A DNA stretch of 64,000 bases from Providencia stuartii (GTDB lineage: Bacteria; Pseudomonadota; Gammaproteobacteria; Enterobacterales; Enterobacteriaceae). Positions 10,279 through 20,240 of this stretch are shown here, piece after piece. Within the stretch, counting starts at the first letter, position 1. Each line of letters opens with the position of its first letter. The notes beneath the pieces are model-generated. The model was not told where the DNA came from. It did not search any database and worked only from the letters and a program-made list of their open reading frames with translations. The DNA lies in assembly GCF_029277985.1 (NCBI RefSeq), contig NZ_CP119546.1:4332946-4396945 (forward strand). The letters are read 5' to 3'. The translations under genes were made by a program, and so were the position numbers.

Positions 10279-11343
10279 TTAGAACCTTGTCATTATTGAA
10301 CGAATATTCATCGGCAACATTTTTTCTGTTGCCTTGATAACGTCAGATGCAGGAATGATAGAAAGGTATTTTTTATTTCTATCGAGTTTCTCGCGTGGTG
10401 GCATAGCTTCATAGTCACCCGCCCAGAATTGCACTACGTTTTCACTCCACGGACGCCAGAATACATGGTTGGTTGCACCGAACAAACAAACTATGGGTGT
10501 TTTGACCGCTGCTGCAATGTGCATTGGGGCAGAATCTACACCGATAAATAACGCAGAGTGGGCAATGAGTGCACCAAGTTCAGGAAATGTCGTTTTACCC
10601 GCCAACTCAGTGATGGGCCTAGTGTGGCAATGGGATGCAATATTTTCAACACAATCAAGGTCATCTTGACTTGGCCCAGAAGTCAATACCACTTGGTAAC
10701 CACGGGATTGCAACGCATCAATGACTTCCGCAAATTTTTCATCATCCCAACACTTAAATATCTGCCGTGCCGTTGGCTGAATGACGACATAGCTGCTATG
10801 AACACCAAGTTCCAATAGCTGCTGATCGATCTTTTTCCAATCTTGCTCTGCATATGACATCGTTAAATCTGTTTTAAGGTTATTGATTTTTAACGGTTCA
10901 AGAACAGAAAGATTGTTCATAACAACGTGTTCACCGTGAGGTGCAGTCAAATGAGTAAAGCTATTATGCCAAAACGTCGACTCTCGATGAGCAAATTTAT
11001 GTGAAATTTTTACCTGAGCAGGGATAGCCCGCACAAGCACTGATATCATCCATTGGTCTGCAAGATTTACAACCAAATCATACTTATTACGACGTAATTT
11101 TAATAACAAATTGACAAAGTTACAGGCTTTACTGAGCCCATTAGCCTTCTTACCTTTAATTCCATACAAGGCATGGATTTCCCTATTTTCAGACAAAATA
11201 GGGATCGTATCTTGATAAAGTAACACGTCAATCTCGGCATCAGGATAGTTTTGCTTTAATGTACTGATCACAGGCGTAGTCAGTAGCATATCCCCATGAA
11301 ACCGCATCTTGATAACAAGAATTTTTTTAAACTGTTTTTTCAC
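10279..11343 (-). CDS. waaQ: LPS core heptosyltransferase III
   Basis: WaaQ adds the branching heptose III to the inner core. This 354-residue GT9 enzyme has the N-terminal KMRFHGDMLLTTPVI motif that binds the heptose acceptor. Its C-terminal ADP-heptose site includes GVDSAPMHIAAA near residue 270 and LFGATNHVFWRPW near residue 288. The start is a GTG preceded by AAGAG. It is the first gene of the core operon. I looked for a JUMPStart/ops element (GGCGGTAG) in the 150 bases upstream and did not see one. Confidence 0.95.
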   Translation of the reverse strand: MKKQFKKILVIKMRFHGDMLLTTPVISTLKQNYPDAEIDVLLYQDTIPILSENREIHALYGIKGKKANGLSKACNFVNLLLKLRRNKYDLVVNLADQWMISVLVRAIPAQVKISHKFAHRESTFWHNSFTHLTAPHGEHVVMNNLSVLEPLKINNLKTDLTMSYAEQDWKKIDQQLLELGVHSSYVVIQPTARQIFKCWDDEKFAEVIDALQSRGYQVVLTSGPSQDDLDCVENIASHCHTRPITELAGKTTFPELGALIAHSALFIGVDSAPMHIAAAVKTPIVCLFGATNHVFWRPWSENVVQFWAGDYEAMPPREKLDRNKKYLSIIPASDVIKATEKMLPMNIRSIMTRF

Positions 11344-11493
11344 CAGACACTCTTAATGATATCTATACGCAAAATGACATAGTTCTTTGACAAAAACTAA
11401 CACTATTAATTCAATCAAGAACGAACATGTTACTACTTTAGGAATAATCGATATAGCCTTGAATGCGTATAAGTATAGTTTTTTGATTTTGAA

Positions 11494-11526
11494 AATAAAA
11501 AACCCAGCCAAAGCTGGGTTTTTTAA
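11494..11526 (-). terminator. Rho-independent terminator after rpmG
   Basis: The perfect stem AACCCAGC/GCTGGGTT (11501-11508 and 11513-11520) with loop CAAA is flanked by an A tract on the left and a T tract on the right. Read on the minus strand it ends the rpmB-rpmG transcript 20 bases after the rpmG stop. The symmetric flanks would also let it act on plus-strand transcripts. Confidence 0.9.
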
Positions 11527-11540
11527 TAAGAAAACAAAAA

Positions 11541-11711
<171 letters not shown>

Positions 11712-11719
11712 TTAGCTCC

Positions 11720-11977
<258 letters not shown>

Positions 11978-12025
11978 TCAGCTCGAGCTTTTTTGTTCTG
12001 GGTATGGCCGCCTCGTCAGGCTTAG

Positions 12026-12099
12026 GAGCCCATCTCAGCAAACTTTATTGACTGAAAAGAATGTTATCATCTTAGTAAAAAATTTACTGAGATAGGCTC
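12026..12099 (-). ncRNA. Structured leader of rpmB (long inverted repeat)
   Basis: Inside the presumed 5' leader of rpmB, GAGCCCATCTCAG (12026-12038) pairs with CTGAGATAGGCTC (12087-12099). The stem is 13 base pairs with one G-U, extended by three A-T pairs past a mismatch, around a 48-base AT-rich loop. It ends about 70 bases before the start codon and has no adjacent T tract, so it looks more like a folded leader than a terminator. An autoregulatory role for L28 is only a guess. Confidence 0.45.
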
Positions 12100-12133
12100 T
12101 TCTCGCCAAACCCAAGATCCTCAAAGGTGGCGT

Positions 12134-12162
12134 AGTATACGCTTTCAATCGTTCTCACTCAA
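12134..12162 (-). promoter_or_regulatory. Sigma70 promoter of rpmB-rpmG
   Basis: On the minus strand TTGAGT (-35, 12157-12162) and TATACT (-10, 12134-12139) are separated by 17 bases. This near-consensus promoter drives the ribosomal protein operon. Transcription should start near 12127. Confidence 0.8.
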
Positions 12163-12207
12163 GCCCAATGCGGCAAAAGTTGTCATTTTTTAGTCAAAAA
12201 AATGCTT

Positions 12208-12873
12208 TTACAACCACCCTCGTTCAAGAAATGAAACACAATTTTTATGTCCAACAACAAAATGGTCAAGCAATTTAATTCCCACTAAGCTACAAGCATC
12301 TTTAATACGAAAAGTCACTTGTTTATCCGCTTCGCTAGGCTCTGCATTGCCTGATGGGTGATTATGCGCCAAGATGACCGCACTTGCATTCATTTTCATG
12401 GCATAACGAATAATTTCTCTGGGATGAACCTCTACCCGATTGATAGTTCCTTTAAAGAGTTCTTCATAACTAATAATTTGATGTTGATTGTTTAAAAAGA
12501 GTACCACAAAAACTTCTCTTTCTTGCCCAGCAAACAATTCAAGTAATCGTATTTTTAAATGGTTAGGTTCAGAGATCACATCTTCATATAAAAATTGTTC
12601 AGTAAAAAAACGCCGTGCGATCTCACTAATCGCCTGAAATTGAGAGAATTTACAAACACCGACACCTTTGCATTTTGCTAGCTTTGTGTAGTCAGACTGT
12701 AAGAGTAAGTATAAAGAGCCGAACTCTTTCAACAAACGCTCCGCAAGTTGTAAAACGGATTCGCCTTGGCTACCCGTTCGTAAAAAAATAGCTAATAACT
12801 CTGCATCCGTCAGCGTTGCGGCACCATACGCCAATATTTTCTCCCTTGGCTTTAAGCTCTCTTCATGCTCCAT
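12208..12873 (-). CDS. radC: RadC family JAB1/MPN-domain protein
   Basis: A 221-residue protein of the RadC family (E. coli YicR), with an N-terminal helix-hairpin-helix-like region followed by a JAB1/MPN metalloprotease-like domain. The JAMM residues are intact in AHNHPSGNAEPSEAD near residue 172. The cellular role of RadC is still unsettled. The start at 12873 is chosen because MEHEESLKPREK aligns with the family start and GGGGGTG precedes it; the frame continues 80 codons upstream without family similarity. It is divergent from coaBC. Confidence 0.93.
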   Translation of the reverse strand: MEHEESLKPREKILAYGAATLTDAELLAIFLRTGSQGESVLQLAERLLKEFGSLYLLLQSDYTKLAKCKGVGVCKFSQFQAISEIARRFFTEQFLYEDVISEPNHLKIRLLELFAGQEREVFVVLFLNNQHQIISYEELFKGTINRVEVHPREIIRYAMKMNASAVILAHNHPSGNAEPSEADKQVTFRIKDACSLVGIKLLDHFVVGHKNCVSFLERGWL

Positions 12874-13055
12874 TATCACCCCCTTATGCCCCTTGCTGCT
12901 TCTCTTTCTATACATAGGCGGTAACGACAACAACACATCAATTGTTGATTTGCGTAACGCTTCGCAAAAATAAAAGGGTGATGATATATACAGTACTCTC
13001 GCTGACACTTCTGATATGATAATATGCTCTTCACGATGATTAGATGGATAAAACG

Positions 13056-14261
13056 ATGGCACAGCTATTAGGTAAAAAAATAGTCCTCGGCATAAGTGGT
13101 GGTATTGCCGCATATAAAATTCCTGAGCTCACTCGTCGCTTACGTGATGAGGGTGCTATAGTCCGCGTTGTTATGACTCATGGGGCAAAAGCCTTTATTA
13201 CACCTTTAACATTGCAGGCGGTTTCTGGTCATCCCGTCTCTGACGATTTACTTGACCCAGCGGCGGAAGCAGCAATGGGCCATATTGAGCTCGCTAAATG
13301 GGCCGATATCATCATATTAGCGCCAGCTACAGCAGATTTAATTGCTCGAATAAGTGCTGGTATGGCGAATGATTTATTGACCACCATTTGTTTAGCTTCG
13401 GCTGCGCCGCTTGCGGTTGTTCCTGCCATGAATCAGCAAATGTATCGAGCAACGGCGACACAAGAAAATTTAATCAAACTGAAACAACGTCAATGTATGA
13501 TTTGGGGGCCAGATGATGGCAGCCAAGCCTGCGGTGACATCGGCCCAGGAAGAATGCTCGATCCATTAGAGATTATACGTTTTACCTGTGAACACTTCCG
13601 TTCTCGAACTGACTTACAAAATCGAAAAATTATGATTACGGCAGGGCCTACCCGTGAAGATTTAGACCCAGTCCGCTTTATTAGTAATCACAGCTCAGGA
13701 AAAATGGGGTTCGCTATTGCTGAAGCAGCCAGTCAACGTGGTGCACAAGTGACTTTAATTGCAGGCCCAGTGACTTTAGCGACACCGGCAGGAGTCACGC
13801 GAATTGATGTTATCAGTGCTCTCGATATGTACGAAAAAGTGCACCAAACTATCACTGAGCAAGATATCTTTATCGGTTGTGCGGCTGTCGCTGACTACCG
13901 TGCAAAAACAATTGCTGAAAATAAAATTAAAAAACAGGGTGATGAAGTTGCCATTACATTAGTCAAAAATCCTGATATTGTTGCCAGTGTTGGCCAATTA
14001 GCACAACATCGCCCTTATGTGGTTGGATTTGCAGCCGAAACCCAGAATGTGGAAGAATACGCACGTCAGAAACGCCAACAAAAACAGTTAGACCTAATTT
14101 GTGCGAATGATGTTTCGCTCGCTGATAATGGTTTTAACAGTGATAACAATGCACTGCATATTTTTGATGCTTTTGGCGACACCCGTTTACCACACAGTAG
14201 TAAACTTGAATTAAGCCACCGTTTATTAGACGAGATACTTCAACGTTATGAAAAAAATTGA
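13056..14261 (+). CDS. coaBC: Bifunctional phosphopantothenoylcysteine decarboxylase / phosphopantothenate-cysteine ligase
   Basis: CoaBC (Dfp) carries out two consecutive steps of coenzyme A synthesis. The N-terminal FMN-dependent CoaC domain shows [10 protein letters not shown], the active-site histidine in AMGHIEL near residue 75 and the PAMNQQMY motif. The C-terminal CoaB domain shows [21 protein letters not shown] near residue 195 and the conserved KxKK (ENKIKK). The start [12 protein letters not shown] fits the family and has GGA seven bases upstream; an in-frame ATG lies 12 bases earlier. The end overlaps dut by 14 bases. With coaD also in the window, two parts of CoA synthesis are present. 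Confidence 0.96.
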   Translation: MAQLLGKKIVLGISGGIAAYKIPELTRRLRDEGAIVRVVMTHGAKAFITPLTLQAVSGHPVSDDLLDPAAEAAMGHIELAKWADIIILAPATADLIARISAGMANDLLTTICLASAAPLAVVPAMNQQMYRATATQENLIKLKQRQCMIWGPDDGSQACGDIGPGRMLDPLEIIRFTCEHFRSRTDLQNRKIMITAGPTREDLDPVRFISNHSSGKMGFAIAEAASQRGAQVTLIAGPVTLATPAGVTRIDVISALDMYEKVHQTITEQDIFIGCAAVADYRAKTIAENKIKKQGDEVAITLVKNPDIVASVGQLAQHRPYVVGFAAETQNVEEYARQKRQQKQLDLICANDVSLADNGFNSDNNALHIFDAFGDTRLPHSSKLELSHRLLDEILQRYEKN

Positions 14262-14703
14262 TCTGAAAATTCTTGATCCCCGTATTGGTAACGAGTTTCC
14301 TTTACCAACTTATGCAACGACTGGCTCAGCGGGATTAGATCTGCGTGCTTGCCTTGATGCACCAATCGATTTAGCGCCGGGTCAAACAGAGTTAATCCCT
14401 ACTGGCCTCGCGATTCATATCGCTGATGAGCAGCTAGCAGCAGTCATCCTACCGCGTTCCGGTCTTGGCCATAAACATGGTGTTGTACTTGGTAATTTAG
14501 TTGGATTGATTGACTCTGACTATCAAGGGCAATTGATGGTGTCTGTATGGAACAGAGGCAACCAGACATTTACCATTGAACCGGGCGAACGAATGGCCCA
14601 AATGGTTTTCGTTCCAGTCGTTCAAGCTGAATTTAATATTGTCGATGACTTTGATGCGACAGAACGAGGCGCTGGAGGCTTCGGACATTCAGGACGTCAA
14701 TAA
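14248..14703 (+). CDS. dut: Deoxyuridine 5'-triphosphate nucleotidohydrolase
   Basis: dUTPase hydrolyses dUTP to dUMP and pyrophosphate, keeping uracil out of DNA and feeding thymidylate synthesis. The 151-residue protein has the trimeric dUTPase motifs in order: [28 protein letters not shown], and the C-terminal phosphate-clamping [11 protein letters not shown]. It overlaps coaBC by 14 bases, an arrangement shared with E. coli, and is translationally coupled to it. Confidence 0.97.
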   Translation: MKKIDLKILDPRIGNEFPLPTYATTGSAGLDLRACLDAPIDLAPGQTELIPTGLAIHIADEQLAAVILPRSGLGHKHGVVLGNLVGLIDSDYQGQLMVSVWNRGNQTFTIEPGERMAQMVFVPVVQAEFNIVDDFDATERGAGGFGHSGRQ

Positions 14704-15298
14704 ATTTGCTTACTCCTAATTCTTAGCTTTACTGATAATACCAAATCCATATTTCATGATGGAATAACAAATAAACTTATCAGTGAGTTTAGCGAAAAAT
14801 AGACGGTATCATTTTAGTACGACAGTTTAGTTGCTTTAAAGGGTATTTTGTTGGTAGCGATATGTTTATCTAAACGAGGTATACGTCCTAACAGACCCTA
14901 TCTCGAAACTGACAACAATAGCAATTCGTGAAATATAGACTGTTATTTTGTCAGCTTTTTAAGATAAATTGATGGCTTAGCCTACTAGCTCCCCTCTTTA
15001 TGATTTAACTGAGGAGCTAATACGCTAAGTCGCGCAAGGGGCAAGTAAGGTTCCATTGATAAAAAGTTCGCGGGCAAGAAACTCGTCCCTCGAAGGCTGA
15101 AAATGGTCACTTTACATGCCACATGCAAGGTCACAAATATATACCATCTAACGATACAACAAGCATATGCCCTTTTAAGCCAGCCGAACTTCATCGATAT
15201 CGTGCTCTTTTATCTACTTTTTGCCCTTTATTTTCTATTTACTCGGGGCAAAATTTTAGATAGTTTGTTTTGCTGTTTTAGCAGGGGTCTTATCAGAC
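14704..15298 (+). other. Long dut-slmA intergenic region without a supported gene
   Basis: These 595 bases are much longer than the roughly 100-base dut-slmA gap of E. coli. Open frames inside (for example on the minus strand near 14985-15194 and the plus strand near 15103-15339) lack family features and convincing ribosome binding sites. An imperfect hairpin followed by CTTTTT (CTGACAA at 14909 with TTGTCAG at 14948-14954) could be a late dut terminator or the end of a small RNA. A TAGCTCC/GGAGCTA pair lies near 14985-15020. Nothing else was recognised. Confidence 0.4.
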
Positions 15299-15898
15299 AT
15301 GGCAGAAAAAGCGATAACAAAAAAACGCAACAGACGTGAAGAGATTTTGCAGTCTCTGGCGCTGATGTTAGAAAGTAGTGATGGTAGTCAACGAATTACA
15401 ACTGCAAAGCTTGCAGCAACTGTAGGAGTATCTGAAGCTGCACTTTATCGTCATTTTCCGAGTAAAACGAAAATGTTCGATAGCTTAATTGAGTTTATCG
15501 AGGACTCTTTAGTTTCGCGTATCAATCTTATCCTAAGCGATGAGAAAGATACGCTAACTCGCATTAAACTGATTTTAGCCCTTATTTTAGGCTTTTCAGA
15601 GAAAAACCCAGGGCTGACCCGTATTATGACCGGCCACGCCCTGATGTTTGAGCAAGATAGGCTGCAAGGTCGTATAAACCAATTATTTGAACGAATAGAG
15701 TCACAATTACGCCAAGTATTAAAAGAGAAAAAAATACGAGATGGGCATGGTTTTCTGCATGATGAATCCCTTCTTGCAAGCCAACTGCTCGCATTTTGTG
15801 AAGGGATGTTGTCGCGTTTTGTACGTTCAGAATTCCGTTATCGACCCACAGTAGAATTTGAATCACGCTGGCCTTTAATTTTAGCTCAGTTACAATAA
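15299..15898 (+). CDS. slmA: Nucleoid occlusion protein SlmA
   Basis: SlmA is a TetR-family DNA-binding protein that blocks FtsZ ring assembly over the nucleoid when bound to chromosomal SBS sites. The 199-residue protein has the N-terminal helix-turn-helix in [23 protein letters not shown] near residues 37-58 and the long helical C-terminal domain usual for SlmA. Length and the dut-slmA-pyrE context match E. coli. The ribosome binding site is weak (GGGG about 12 bases before ATG). A terminator follows at 15916. Confidence 0.96.
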   Translation: MAEKAITKKRNRREEILQSLALMLESSDGSQRITTAKLAATVGVSEAALYRHFPSKTKMFDSLIEFIEDSLVSRINLILSDEKDTLTRIKLILALILGFSEKNPGLTRIMTGHALMFEQDRLQGRINQLFERIESQLRQVLKEKKIRDGHGFLHDESLLASQLLAFCEGMLSRFVRSEFRYRPTVEFESRWPLILAQLQ

Positions 15899-15915
15899 CA
15901 GATTAAACAACTACT

Positions 15916-15955
15916 CACCCCGCCCACATTCTTTGGGCGAGGGCTTTTTTCTTTA
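15916..15955 (+). terminator. Rho-independent terminator after slmA
   Basis: A GC-rich hairpin (CCCGCCCA with TGGGCGAGG, one bulged A) is followed by GCTTTTTTCTTTATT, 20 bases after the slmA stop. This is a canonical plus-strand terminator. Confidence 0.85.
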
Positions 15956-16127
15956 TTTACCTGTTTCTTGATTACCTTAGGGTAAACAAGCTCAAATCCA
16001 GGACATGATGAATGCCATTCATCTGTGCAGCTCCTCATCATTGTAGGATGACTAGCCCAAATCCCTCTTATCTGACTTTCATCTAAAAAGTGATTACCCT
16101 GAATAAGAAGACAACAGCTGATTAACC

Positions 16128-16769
16128 TCAAATACCATACTGCTGACGATAAGCTTGCATCGCGATGAGATGTTGTTGCATATCTTCTCGTTCAGCGAGG
16201 TAAGCAATCAAGTCGCTCATCGTAATAATTGAATAAACTTTGCAGTGATAATCGCGTTCAACTTCCTGTACCGCCGAGATCTCACCTTTGCCTTTTTCTT
16301 GACGATCAAGACAGAGAAGGACGCCATTAAGTGTCGCATTTTGCTGTTTAATAATTTCCATCGATTCACGAATTGCCGTACCCGCTGTAATAACATCATC
16401 GACAACCACCACACGCCCCTGTAGTGGAGAACCCACTAATGTGCCACCTTCACCATGATCCTTGGCTTCTTTACGGTTAAAGCAGTATGGCATATCAATA
16501 TTATGATGTTCAGCAAGTGCAACTGCTGTCGTCGTTGCTATTGGGATCCCCTTATAAGCAGGCCCAAACAAAACATCACATTCGATTGCACTTTCTTTGA
16601 GAGCTTGCGCGTAGAATCGACCAACCAGTGCCAGATCACGCCCCGTATTAAACAGCCCAGCATTAAAGAAATAGGGGCTTTTACGGCCTGATTTCAGCGT
16701 AAACTCACCAAATTTAAGCACCTGTTTTTTCATGGCAAGCTCTATAAATTCGCGCTGATAGGCTTTCAT
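16128..16769 (-). CDS. pyrE: Orotate phosphoribosyltransferase
   Basis: PyrE converts orotate and PRPP to orotidine 5'-phosphate in pyrimidine synthesis. The 213-residue protein has the PRPP-binding loop [14 protein letters not shown] near residue 120, the flexible catalytic loop [10 protein letters not shown] near residue 102 and [14 protein letters not shown] near residue 25. It lies 122 bases downstream of rph, with an attenuator-type hairpin in between (16853-16878), as in E. coli where pyrE responds to UTP. Confidence 0.97.
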   Translation of the reverse strand: MKAYQREFIELAMKKQVLKFGEFTLKSGRKSPYFFNAGLFNTGRDLALVGRFYAQALKESAIECDVLFGPAYKGIPIATTTAVALAEHHNIDMPYCFNRKEAKDHGEGGTLVGSPLQGRVVVVDDVITAGTAIRESMEIIKQQNATLNGVLLCLDRQEKGKGEISAVQEVERDYHCKVYSIITMSDLIAYLAEREDMQQHLIAMQAYRQQYGI

Positions 16770-16852
16770 GGGTCAATCTCCTCAATATTTAATGTCAATA
16801 TATTTAATACGATGATACACATACTGGTGAGCTCGAAAAAATCACCAGCCAT

Positions 16853-16878
16853 AAAAAAGGCGACTATTTCAGCCGCCT
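16853..16878 (-). terminator. pyrE attenuator between rph and pyrE
   Basis: On the minus strand, an 8-bp stem (one G-U) with loop GAAAT is followed by TTTTTT. It begins 13 bases after the rph stop and precedes pyrE. In E. coli coupled translation of rph suppresses such an attenuator when UTP is low. A second hairpin, CTGGTGA/TCACCAG (16824-16848), lies between the attenuator and the pyrE start. Confidence 0.85.
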
Positions 16879-16891
16879 ATTAAAAATATTC

Positions 16892-17605
16892 TTATTTCAA
16901 CGCTTCTCGTTGAGCTTCAAAAATAGATTCTAGTCCCGTTTTTGCTAATGCAAGTAACGACAATAGCTCTTCATGGCTAAATGGTTCGCCTTCGGCAGTT
17001 CCCTGAACCTCTATCATACGACCATCATCCATCATAACGACGTTCATATCGGTCTCAGCCGCAGAGTCCTCAACATATTCAAGGTCACATACAGCTTCAT
17101 TATTCACAATTCCTACAGAGACTGCGGCTACCATCGATTTTAAAGGGCTCGCCGTCAATTTACCTTGTTCAACCATTTTATTAAGTGCATCGACTAACGC
17201 AACGCAAGCCCCTGAAATAGCTGCTGTACGAGTACCACCATCTGCTTGTATCACATCACAATCTAACGTAATGGTATATTCGCCTAACTTTTTCAAATCA
17301 ACCGCTGCGCGTAAAGATCGTGCGATTAGACGTTGGATTTCCATTGTACGCCCAGTCTGCTTACCTTTTGCCGCTTCACGTTGATTACGCGAATTTGTTG
17401 CTCGAGGTAGCATGCCATATTCTGCTGTCACCCAGCCTTGGCCTTGACCTTTTAAAAAACGAGGCACTCCCTCTTCGACAGTTGCATTGCATAACACCTT
17501 AGTGTCGCCAAACTCAATAAGAACAGAGCCTTCCGCATGCTTAGTATAGTTGCGTGATATTTTAATCGGACGCATTTGGTCTGCCATTCTGCCTTCTGGA
17601 CGCAT
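16892..17605 (-). CDS. rph: Ribonuclease PH
   Basis: RNase PH is a phosphate-dependent 3' exoribonuclease that trims tRNA 3' ends. The start is placed at 17605 (MRPEGRM) with AATGGAGATAACACC upstream; the frame extends 12 codons further without family similarity. The 237 residues cover the whole family length with the RNase PH core ([33 protein letters not shown]). There is no sign of the 3' frameshift known from E. coli K-12. It is co-transcribed with pyrE through the attenuator. Confidence 0.96.
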   Translation of the reverse strand: MRPEGRMADQMRPIKISRNYTKHAEGSVLIEFGDTKVLCNATVEEGVPRFLKGQGQGWVTAEYGMLPRATNSRNQREAAKGKQTGRTMEIQRLIARSLRAAVDLKKLGEYTITLDCDVIQADGGTRTAAISGACVALVDALNKMVEQGKLTASPLKSMVAAVSVGIVNNEAVCDLEYVEDSAAETDMNVVMMDDGRMIEVQGTAEGEPFSHEELLSLLALAKTGLESIFEAQREALK

Positions 17606-17727
17606 GGTGTTATCTCCATTTTCAACTAAATTGCCGCGCATTATACGTCCTTAAAACGATAATGCCTATCATGACATCACTCATAGCGTTATAATCCCTC
17701 TTATATTCATTTTGATAGGAACGAATT

Positions 17728-18591
17728 ATGATCCGTAGTATGACCGCTTTTGCCCGCCGTGATATCAAGGGTGAATGGGGGAGTGCGGCCTGGGAGCTGC
17801 GTTCCGTTAACCAACGCTATCTAGAAACCTATATCCGCTTACCAGAACAATTACGAAGTCTTGAGCCAGTGGTTCGTGAACGCATTCGTGCTCGCCTGAC
17901 TCGAGGCAAAGTTGAATGTAATTTACGTTTTGAATTAGATGGAGCAAATCGAGGAGAATTAATCCTTAACGAAAATTTAGCTCGTCAAATTATTAGTGCG
18001 GCTAACTGGGTAAAAAATTACAGTCATGAAGGCGAAATTAATCCATTAGAAATTCTACGTTGGCCTGGCGTTATGTCAGCGGGCGAGCAGGATTTAGATG
18101 CGATCAGCGAGCAGCTGTTAGCAGGGCTTGATGAGACATTAGATGCATTTATTCAAAGCCGAGAAGCTGAAGGCGCTGCGTTACACGCTCTTATCGAACA
18201 ACGTCTGGATGCAGTACTGGTTGAAGTTGCAAAAGTCCGTCAGCATATGCCCGAAATTTTGCAATGGCAGCGTGAGCGCCTACAAACCAAATTAGAAGAA
18301 GCTGATATTCAAGTAGATAGCAACCGTTTAGAGCAAGAACTCATTTTATTAGCTCAACGTGTCGATGTCGCCGAAGAACTGGATCGGCTGGAAGCACACG
18401 TGAAAGAAACGCGTAATATTCTCAAGAAAAAAGAAGCCAATGGTCGACGCCTAGACTTTATGATGCAAGAGTTTAATCGTGAATCAAATACTCTCGCATC
18501 AAAATCTATCAATAGTGAAGTGACCAATTCAGCCGTTGAGCTCAAAGTGTTGATAGAACAAATGAGAGAACAAATTCAAAATATTGAATAA
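17728..18591 (+). CDS. yicC: YicC family endoribonuclease
   Basis: A 287-residue member of the YicC/YloC family, which E. coli work links to endoribonucleolytic RNA decay. It begins MIRSMTAFAR, the invariant family start, has the SVNQRYLE motif near residue 27 and a conserved C-terminal DUF1732 region (RRLDFMMQEFNRESNTL near residue 240). It is divergent from rph, as in E. coli, with AGGA before the ATG. Confidence 0.94.
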   Translation: MIRSMTAFARRDIKGEWGSAAWELRSVNQRYLETYIRLPEQLRSLEPVVRERIRARLTRGKVECNLRFELDGANRGELILNENLARQIISAANWVKNYSHEGEINPLEILRWPGVMSAGEQDLDAISEQLLAGLDETLDAFIQSREAEGAALHALIEQRLDAVLVEVAKVRQHMPEILQWQRERLQTKLEEADIQVDSNRLEQELILLAQRVDVAEELDRLEAHVKETRNILKKKEANGRRLDFMMQEFNRESNTLASKSINSEVTNSAVELKVLIEQMREQIQNIE

Positions 18592-18610
18592 CGTAAACGT
18601 ATTATAAAAT

Positions 18611-18655
18611 ATAAAGCCGGTTCATTCTCTATACCTAAATTTTTACTGGCTTTAT
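18611..18655 (+). terminator. Probable terminator after yicC
   Basis: ATAAAGCCGG (18611-18620) pairs with CTGGCTTTAT (18646-18655), a 10-bp stem with one G-U and a 25-base AT-rich loop, 20 bases after the yicC stop. The T tract is short. Confidence 0.55.
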
Positions 18656-19029
18656 ATTTATCTTATATATGAATTACAACCACTCTTTATCTGTCTTTCT
18701 ATTAAGAATTTTAATACAGGGACAGCAAAATAATACATGCTTAATAGGTGGTTAAAAAAGCTAACTTCAAAAAAGCGTGTTGTATTCCGTTTTTTCAAGT
18801 GTATCAAGATTAAACATGATTTCTTTCCCTACTTAACCTAAGTTTTGTCTCTCTCCATTTTAGCCCTTCTAACCGTCACAATATTCGCAGATTAAATACC
18901 CTCGTTTCTTTTTCCGCAGTATTTACTCAAATGATTAAACCTGTAATGTATTGAATTTGTTGTTAAAAATAGCAAATCACCGATAGGTAAATAAAAACTA
19001 TCAGCGATTGGCTTAGAATACTTAAAATT
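18656..19029 (+). other. AT-rich intergenic region, no gene seen
   Basis: Between the yicC terminator and the Fur box there are about 370 bases with stop codons in all frames and no recognisable RNA or repeat. The right end must hold the promoter of the substrate-binding protein gene at 19078. Confidence 0.5.
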
Positions 19030-19051
19030 GATAATGATAATTGTTATTATC
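19030..19051. promoter_or_regulatory. Fur box
   Basis: GATAATGATAA followed by TTGTTATTATC closely matches the inverted Fur consensus GATAATGATAATCATTATC. It lies 26 bases before the start of a siderophore-type binding protein, the expected place for iron-dependent repression. Confidence 0.85.
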
Positions 19052-19077
19052 AAGGCTCAATCAAAAAGGGTCTAAAT

Positions 19078-20208
19078 ATGAAGATAATTAATCACCTGCT
19101 ATCAATAACATTCGTAACCTTATGCTCATCCTCGGCCTTAGCAACGACCTATCCCGTTACAGTGACCGATACCGATGGCCAAAAAATTACGTTACAACAA
19201 GAACCGAAACGAGTTGTATTGCAAGATGGTCGAGATATTTTAACGCTGGCTTTGCTTGATAGAGAGAATCCGTTTAATCGCCTCGTCGCATGGAATAATA
19301 ATCTACAAAAAACGGACCCTCAGACGGTAGAATTACTGGCAAAAAAATGGCAATCCGATCTACAGAAAATTCCCGATATGGGATTCAATGACAAAGGTGA
19401 AGTTAACACTGAAGTGGTAATTGCTCAAAAACCCGACCTCCTGATTGCGCAGTTACGTGCAAAACCTGCATTAGAAGGCTCTGGTGTTGTTAGCCGTTTA
19501 AAAGATGCTAATATTCCTATTCTATATATCGATACTTTTTTGCACCCAATCGAAAATACAACCACGAGCATCGACATGCTTGGATTGGTGTTAAATAAAG
19601 AAAAAGAAGCCAAAGAATATACTGACTTTTATCAAGCTCGCTTATCAGACATCCAACAAGCAACGGCAAAAATCCAGAATAAGCCGCGTGTTTTTATTGA
19701 AGCCAAGGCAGGAGCAAATGGTAGCGATAGCTGCTGTTTTACCCATAATAACGCCGGTTGGGGTGGTTTAGTGCAAGCAATTGGCGCCGATAATATTGGC
19801 AGTCAATTTTTACCGGGTGCTTCTGGCACTGTCTCTTTAGAACAAGTCATTACAACAACGCCTGACGTTTATATCGTCACCGGCTCTCGTTGGGTTAATA
19901 AAAACAATATTGCTGCTCCCTTTGGTTATGGCGTGACAAAAGAAGAAAACCAACGTGGTTTTGAACGACTAAAAAATAGAACGGGTTTTAGCCAAATTAG
20001 TGCCGTTAAAAATAATCGGTTATATGGCGTCTACCATAACTTCTATAACCATCCTTATAATATTGTCGGTATGGAATATCTTGCAAAATTTATCTATCCC
20101 GAACAATTTACATCACTTAAGCCTGAAGAAACGTATAATCAAATTATTAAAACATTTACAACAATCCCTATTGCTGATGCACTTTGGGGGTCTCAAGCCG
20201 CACAATAA
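19078..20208 (+). CDS. Siderophore/iron-complex ABC transporter substrate-binding protein
   Basis: A 376-residue periplasmic binding protein of the FhuD/FepB/BtuF superfamily (PF01497), likely to bind a ferric siderophore or related iron complex. A signal peptide covers about residues 1-22 (cleavage after SSALA). The body shows the usual two lobes: QEPKRVVLQDG near residue 42, the linking helix near residue 175 and a second lobe rich in aromatics. The Fur box immediately upstream supports an iron role. No permease, ATPase or receptor gene is adjacent, so it is an orphan that must work with components elsewhere. A CC pair (GSDSCCFTHNNAGWGG near residue 218) is a notable insertion and might bind metal. 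Confidence 0.85.
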   Translation: MKIINHLLSITFVTLCSSSALATTYPVTVTDTDGQKITLQQEPKRVVLQDGRDILTLALLDRENPFNRLVAWNNNLQKTDPQTVELLAKKWQSDLQKIPDMGFNDKGEVNTEVVIAQKPDLLIAQLRAKPALEGSGVVSRLKDANIPILYIDTFLHPIENTTTSIDMLGLVLNKEKEAKEYTDFYQARLSDIQQATAKIQNKPRVFIEAKAGANGSDSCCFTHNNAGWGGLVQAIGADNIGSQFLPGASGTVSLEQVITTTPDVYIVTGSRWVNKNNIAAPFGYGVTKEENQRGFERLKNRTGFSQISAVKNNRLYGVYHNFYNHPYNIVGMEYLAKFIYPEQFTSLKPEETYNQIIKTFTTIPIADALWGSQAAQ

Positions 20209-20215
20209 TAAATTA

Positions 20216-20240
20216 ATAGCCCTCAGAGTATGAGGGCTAT
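20216..20240. terminator. Perfect hairpin after the binding-protein gene
   Basis: ATAGCCCTCA and TGAGGGCTAT form a perfect 10-bp stem with a GAGTA loop, eight bases after the upstream stop codon. It probably terminates transcription although the plus strand lacks a T run. Confidence 0.6.

Noticed and set aside
11344..11500. A JUMPStart/ops element before waaQ
   Set aside because: GGCGGTAG or its complement was not found in this stretch.
15886..16131. 81-codon frame on the minus strand between slmA and pyrE
   Set aside because: It runs through the slmA terminator, has no family features and no convincing ribosome binding site.
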